64,000 nucleotides of DNA, from contig NZ_JACHIS010000001.1 of the NCBI RefSeq assembly GCF_014203365.1, positions 1,674,001-1,738,000 on the forward strand. The letters are read 5' to 3'. This DNA is from Actinoalloteichus hymeniacidonis. Its GTDB lineage: Bacteria; Actinomycetota; Actinomycetes; Mycobacteriales; Pseudonocardiaceae. The notes below the pieces were generated by a model. The model was not told the origin of the DNA. It worked only from the letters and a program-made list of their open reading frames with translations, and did no database searches. The position numbers and the translations under genes were made by a program. Below, piece after piece: positions 60,030-64,000 of the stretch (the stretch's first letter is position 1; every line of letters starts with the position of its first letter).

Positions 60030-63000
60030 TCAGTCGGCCACGATCCCGTAAGCCCGAATCATGGTCTGTTCGGCGGTGTTGCCGTCGGTGTCGGTGACGG
60101 TGGTGCGCAGTGCGGCGAACTCGGCACCCTCGGGGTGGGTGACCTCGACGGTGGCGCGGCCCTCGGCGAGTTCCACCGGGACCGATTCCCAGGTTTCGCC
60201 ATCGTCGTAGGAGATCTCGAGGGTGACCTCGGCGGCGGTTCCACCGGTGAGGTGCTCCAGTTCGAGTTCCAGCGAGTAGGACCCGGCGGGTGCGCGTCCG
60301 AGGTCGTCGACCTCGCCTCTCGGCCGGAGGCTCATCATCGGCAGCGCTTCGGGCGTCTCACCTGCGGTGTCCGAGGTGAAGGTCCAGGTGGCGTCGGCCT
60401 GGGTGCCCAAGACGGCGGACTCGCGGGCTGCCGTGATCGCCACGGTGTATTCACCCGGACCCGCCGGGACGTCGAAGACTGCGTAGCCTGCGTTCTCCGA
60501 TGTTCCGATGATCTCGCCGTCGCGGGACAGCGTCATGCTGCCCGTGGGCACAGCTGGCGCCAGATAGGTCTCGTCGACCGGCGAGAAGGTGCCGGAATGG
60601 ATGCTGATCTGATCGCCGACTCGCTGATTGCCCCGGAGATCCGGCAATGCCAGCGACATGCCCAACGGGGCCGCATTCCATTCCGCCTCGTAGTCGCCTG
60701 CGGTGGGGTAATCGGTGTATCGGTTCGTCATACCGCCGTCAGCGGCCAGGACGCTGCCCTGCCACTCGATGTCGTCGCCGGGGGTGAAGAACTCGGTGCG
60801 TTCCGAGGGCAGCTCGGTGGGAATGAAGCTGCTCGCGAGGCTGGCCCCTTCGTCGGCCGACGGGATACCGAGTGTGGCCGTGTGAGCGCTCGAGGAGACG
60901 CCCTGCGCTCGGTAGCGAGTGGACACCCGCGCCAGTTCCTCGTCGGTCACCGAGTACGCGACCGAGGCGGGCAGACCGGCGGGTTCGTCGAAGAGCAGCG
61001 AGTAGAGGTGTTCCTCGGCGGCGTCCGGAGTGGACACCAGGGCGGGGCGATACACGAACCGGAGACCGCCCTTGCCCGCGTCGTCGTCATCGGGAGCCAC
61101 CACGTACACCGGGATGGATTCGGGCAGCCCGATGGTTCCGGAGATCTCCCCGCCGAAGTGCAGGAAGATGCTCGACGTCGCCAGTACCGATTCGCGGTCG
61201 GTGTCGACGGTCAGCCGCTCGCCTGCGGTGCCGTCCATGGCGATGGTGGTATCCGTCGTGACGTCCACCGCCATGTCCGAGATGTAGGTCATCGCGGAAC
61301 CACCATCCTCGGTGGTCTCGAAGTACGTGCCGAGCACGTCGTAGCGGCCCACGGGTAGCCGCGCCTCGAACACACCGGGGGCGACCTGGTACGCGGAATA
61401 GTCGAGTGTCCCGGTCGCGTGGTCGACGAGCTGGATGGAAGCGCTCGCGACGGGCGCCCCGGATTGTTCGGTGGCCTCGATGGTCAGGTTGTAGCTCTCC
61501 GGTTCCAGGGTGGCGGCGACCGCAGTGGAGATCCTGGTCGTTCCATCGGCGGAGGCCGCGATCAAGGGACCGCTGACGTAGTCGAGCAGTTCGTTGACCG
61601 AGGGGTCGACGGTGACATCGACGGTGGTCTCGCCATCCGCTGGCACGGTGATCTGCTCGGCGTTCAGGGTGAACAGACCCGCCGGTGCTGCGGTGCCATC
61701 CGAGCCGACGGGCGCGAAAGACAGATCCAACACCGCATCCTCGCTGCCCGAGTTGCGGTAGGTGACGGTCTTCGTCTGGGGCCCCTGGTCGTGCGGGTAG
61801 GCGATGACTCCGAAGCCCAGCGAGGAGACGTCGGTGTGCACCTGCGCGGCGATGGCATTGGCGACATCGAGCCTGCCGGAGCCCTGCTCGGTGGTGTCTA
61901 GCCCCGGCAAGGGCTCGGCGGAGCCGGTGAGCGCGGCCTTCAGTTCCGCGGCCTCCCACTCGGGGTGTTGCGCGGCGAGGATCGCAGCGGCGCCGGTGAC
62001 ATGCGGGGCGGCCATCGAGGTGCCGCTCTGCGCCATGTAACGCTCGTCGGCAGGCAGGTTGGGTATGACTCCTTCGGCGCGGGCGCCGATGATGTCGGAA
62101 CCGGGTGCGGTGAGGTCGGGCTTCACCGCCTGGTCACCCAGCCTCGGGCCCCTGCTCGAGAACGGGCTCTGCTCATCGTTCTTGGTGACGCTACCCACGG
62201 CCAATGCCGCGTCCGCCGAAGCAGGAGAGGCGACCATGAAATCGTCGCCGTTGTTTCCCGCGGCGACCACGAACAGCGTGCCGCTCTGCTCGGTGAGGGT
62301 GTTCAGCGACTCCGACAGCGGGTCGGTACCGCTGGTGGGGCTACCGCCCAGACTGAGGTTGGCTGCGGAGACGCCCTGCTCCGCGGCCCATTCCATGCCT
62401 GCGATGACGGCGTCGTCGGCGCACGAGCCGTTGTCGTCGCAGACCTTGCCCACCAACAGGCTCGCCTCGGGCGCCACACCCCGATGTGCACCGTCGGAAG
62501 CGGCTCCGTTGCCGAGAGCCGTGGAGGCGACGTGGGTGCCGTGTCCGTTGACGTCCTGCGGGCCCACCGGGCTGTCGGTGAAGTCGACGGCGTCGACCAC
62601 CATGCCATCCAGATCCGGGTGCTCGGCGTCGTAGCCGGTGTCGAGCACCGCGATGGTGGCGCCGTCGCCGCTGAAGCCGGCTTCCCAGGCTTCGGGTGCG
62701 CCGATCTGGGCGTTGCTCTCTTCATCCAGCACGCGGGAACGGCCGTTGAGCCAGACCCGTTCCACGCCGGTGGCCAGGGTGGAGTTCTCGGCGGTCAGCG
62801 TCGACCACAAACCGGCGGCCTCGCCCTCGTCGACCGCCAGCGAGACGGCGTTGAGGCTGGGCAGCTCACGGACGACCTCGGCGTCCGTCGAGGCCAGTGT
62901 GCGCGCGGCACCCTCGGTGTGGGACACGATCAACGGCAGCGGGCCGGAATCGCCGAACCCTTGATCGAGCAGCTGCGTCACCTGGAAGAGCCGGGGATCG

Positions 63001-63308
63001 AGCGTGCCCTGTTCGACCAGTGGTAACGCGTCGACCGGTGTCACCGACAGTGTGTCGCCCTCGCCGGTCTGGTGGAAGGCGATGCCCTCGCGCTTTTCGG
63101 CAGGCAGCACCGTGACGGTCTGGCGACCCCCCGACGACGTCACCAGCAGCCGATCGCCGGTGATCAGGGTGAGAATCTGTTGTCCTTCAGCGTCAGCTGT
63201 CGCCGCATGTGCGCTCGACCCGGGGACCTGGGCGCTTCCCGCTACGGCGGTGAGCCCGGCGGTCAAGGTGGCGACGGCCACGATGCCCGCTACTTTCCTT
63301 CGTCGCAT
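60030..63308 (-). CDS. secreted subtilisin-like serine protease (S8)
   Basis: A 1092-residue secreted protease. A signal peptide (MRRRKVAGIVAVATLTAGLT) precedes a propeptide of about 170 residues. The S8 catalytic triad is visible in AVLDTGYD (Asp), NGHGTHVAST (His) and SGTSMAAPHV (Ser), with AAGNNG as the oxyanion Asn region. About 600 residues of beta-rich domains follow and end in a module (residues about 985-1092) that recurs almost identically in the next gene. ATG at 63308 has GAGGAG upstream. Acts outside the cell. Confidence 0.93.
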   Translation of the reverse strand: MRRRKVAGIVAVATLTAGLTAVAGSAQVPGSSAHAATADAEGQQILTLITGDRLLVTSSGGRQTVTVLPAEKREGIAFHQTGEGDTLSVTPVDALPLVEQGTLDPRLFQVTQLLDQGFGDSGPLPLIVSHTEGAARTLASTDAEVVRELPSLNAVSLAVDEGEAAGLWSTLTAENSTLATGVERVWLNGRSRVLDEESNAQIGAPEAWEAGFSGDGATIAVLDTGYDAEHPDLDGMVVDAVDFTDSPVGPQDVNGHGTHVASTALGNGAASDGAHRGVAPEASLLVGKVCDDNGSCADDAVIAGMEWAAEQGVSAANLSLGGSPTSGTDPLSESLNTLTEQSGTLFVVAAGNNGDDFMVASPASADAALAVGSVTKNDEQSPFSSRGPRLGDQAVKPDLTAPGSDIIGARAEGVIPNLPADERYMAQSGTSMAAPHVTGAAAILAAQHPEWEAAELKAALTGSAEPLPGLDTTEQGSGRLDVANAIAAQVHTDVSSLGFGVIAYPHDQGPQTKTVTYRNSGSEDAVLDLSFAPVGSDGTAAPAGLFTLNAEQITVPADGETTVDVTVDPSVNELLDYVSGPLIAASADGTTRISTAVAATLEPESYNLTIEATEQSGAPVASASIQLVDHATGTLDYSAYQVAPGVFEARLPVGRYDVLGTYFETTEDGGSAMTYISDMAVDVTTDTTIAMDGTAGERLTVDTDRESVLATSSIFLHFGGEISGTIGLPESIPVYVVAPDDDDAGKGGLRFVYRPALVSTPDAAEEHLYSLLFDEPAGLPASVAYSVTDEELARVSTRYRAQGVSSSAHTATLGIPSADEGASLASSFIPTELPSERTEFFTPGDDIEWQGSVLAADGGMTNRYTDYPTAGDYEAEWNAAPLGMSLALPDLRGNQRVGDQISIHSGTFSPVDETYLAPAVPTGSMTLSRDGEIIGTSENAGYAVFDVPAGPGEYTVAITAARESAVLGTQADATWTFTSDTAGETPEALPMMSLRPRGEVDDLGRAPAGSYSLELELEHLTGGTAAEVTLEISYDDGETWESVPVELAEGRATVEVTHPEGAEFAALRTTVTDTDGNTAEQTMIRAYGIVAD

Positions 63309-63674
63309 GAATTACCGGCTCCTCGGTGGACCGATCTGTGGGCTCAGCGCCATCTTGAGCGCGACCTCTCCCAGATCCAGATCCGTACAGGGGAATTCGT
63401 GAACAGCGACTGCAATCTATCGATCAAGGGCGTGCATAACAAACCGAATGACCTGGATCACGCTGGGGCAACCGGATTTAGGGCTGGCTTGTCCCAATGT
63501 CGGATGCGATTCTTGAGTAGCGTTTCAAATGAATTGTTTTCCATTGTGGACAGGCGTATTTCTCAATGCGCATTCTGGTCCGATGACCTCCGTGTAACAG
63601 TCCGGTCAGAAGAGAAGGCGGTGCCGTCCGATCTGCGCAGACCGGACGGCACCGCCTTGTGCTATCGGCTCGGT
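63309..63674. other. Intergenic region between the two proteases
   Basis: No gene is seen in these 366 bases. The left part should hold the promoter of the first protease; the right end holds a terminator of the second. Confidence 0.55.
63615..63658 (-). terminator. Hairpin terminator of the second protease gene
   Basis: A perfect 16-bp stem (arms 63615-63630 and 63643-63658) with a 12-base loop that itself contains TCTGCGCAGA lies 17 bases after the stop. Confidence 0.8.
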
Positions 63675-64000
63675 TCAGCCCGCCACGATCCCGTATGCCC
63701 GGATCATGGTCTGCTCGGCGGTGTTGCCATCGGTGTCGGTGACGGTGGTGCGGAGTGAGGCGAATCCGTCGCCGTCGGGGTGGGTGATCTCGACGACGGC
63801 CTCTCCCTCGGAGAATTCCACCGGCACGGCTTCCCAGGAATCGCCGTCGTCGTAGGAGATTTCCAGGGTGGCCTCGGCGGCGGTTCCGCCGGTGAGGTGC
63901 TCCAACTCCAGGATGAGCGAATAGTCGCCTGCGGGTGCCCGACCGAGGTCGTCGATCTCGCCGCGCGGCCGGACACTCATCATCGGCAGCGGCTCCGGTG
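63675..64000 (-). CDS. second subtilase paralog (C-terminal part only)
   Basis: Only the last ~108 codons are inside the window. They match the C-terminus of the preceding protease closely: MMSVRPRGEIDDLGRAPAGD, LELEHLTGGTAAEATLEISY, and TTVTDTDGNTAEQTMIRAYG are the same or nearly so. It is therefore a tandem duplicate, assuming the rest of the gene beyond the edge is also a protease. The catalytic domain cannot be seen. Confidence 0.85.
   Translation of the reverse strand, partial: PEPLPMMSVRPRGEIDDLGRAPAGDYSLILELEHLTGGTAAEATLEISYDDGDSWEAVPVEFSEGEAVVEITHPDGDGFASLRTTVTDTDGNTAEQTMIRAYGIVAG

Overview
The window is high-GC DNA with GTG starts, GTGA/ATGA stop-start overlaps and gene families typical of Actinobacteria. 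The set (DUF397, DUF1684, IclR-linked peptide ABC operon, UvrA-like/MerR pair, heptose locus) fits a filamentous actinomycete, probably Pseudonocardiales. The genus cannot be fixed from the sequence alone. No rRNA, tRNA or insertion sequence was recognised.

Left part (1-17.05 kb): the 5' part of dnaE on the minus strand, preceded by two hairpin units that resemble the CRISPR repeat found at 20 kb. Then an alpha/beta hydrolase, followed by a large sugar locus. On the minus strand (read 12.8 to 2.6 kb) it encodes a UDP-glucuronate decarboxylase-like enzyme, a NodU/CmcH-type carbamoyltransferase, a GT2 fused to a GmhB-type heptose-bisphosphatase, a GT9, GmhA, HldE, an SDR, a second GT9 and UDP-glucose dehydrogenase; seven of the eight junctions are tight and six are 4- or 8-nt overlaps. 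Two GT2 genes on the plus strand and two retaining-type glycosyltransferase genes on the minus strand complete it. Together they could supply an NDP-heptose plus UDP-GlcA/UDP-xylose, assemble them into a glycan and carbamoylate it. No polymerase, flippase, PKS or NRPS is in view.

Middle (17-45 kb): a conserved hypothetical/flavodoxin pair; an SDR; a short DUF397 gene; an orphan five-repeat CRISPR array with type I-E-like repeats and no cas genes in the window; an AhpD-like protein; a TetR/SDR divergent pair with two matching operators; a quinone reductase; an IclR regulator, DUF1684 protein and complete peptide/nickel-type ABC transporter; NUDIX, MerR, asparaginase-like, YjbR and MprF-like genes; a frameshifted DUF2127 gene; a methyltransferase; a divergent P450/TetR pair; an SDR; an ATP-dependent DNA ligase; an alpha/beta hydrolase lacking its nucleophile serine; and a small alarmone synthetase.

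Right part (45-64 kb): a secreted tachylectin-like protein; a small DUF7660-like gene; a minus-strand carbohydrate operon (GH35, solute-binding lipoprotein, two permeases, cellulase-superfamily hydrolase); a UvrA-like ATPase divergent from a regulator with two MerR domains; a decayed small membrane protein; a small secreted protein; and two tandem subtilisin-like proteases, the second cut by the window edge. Several strong hairpin terminators separate these units.
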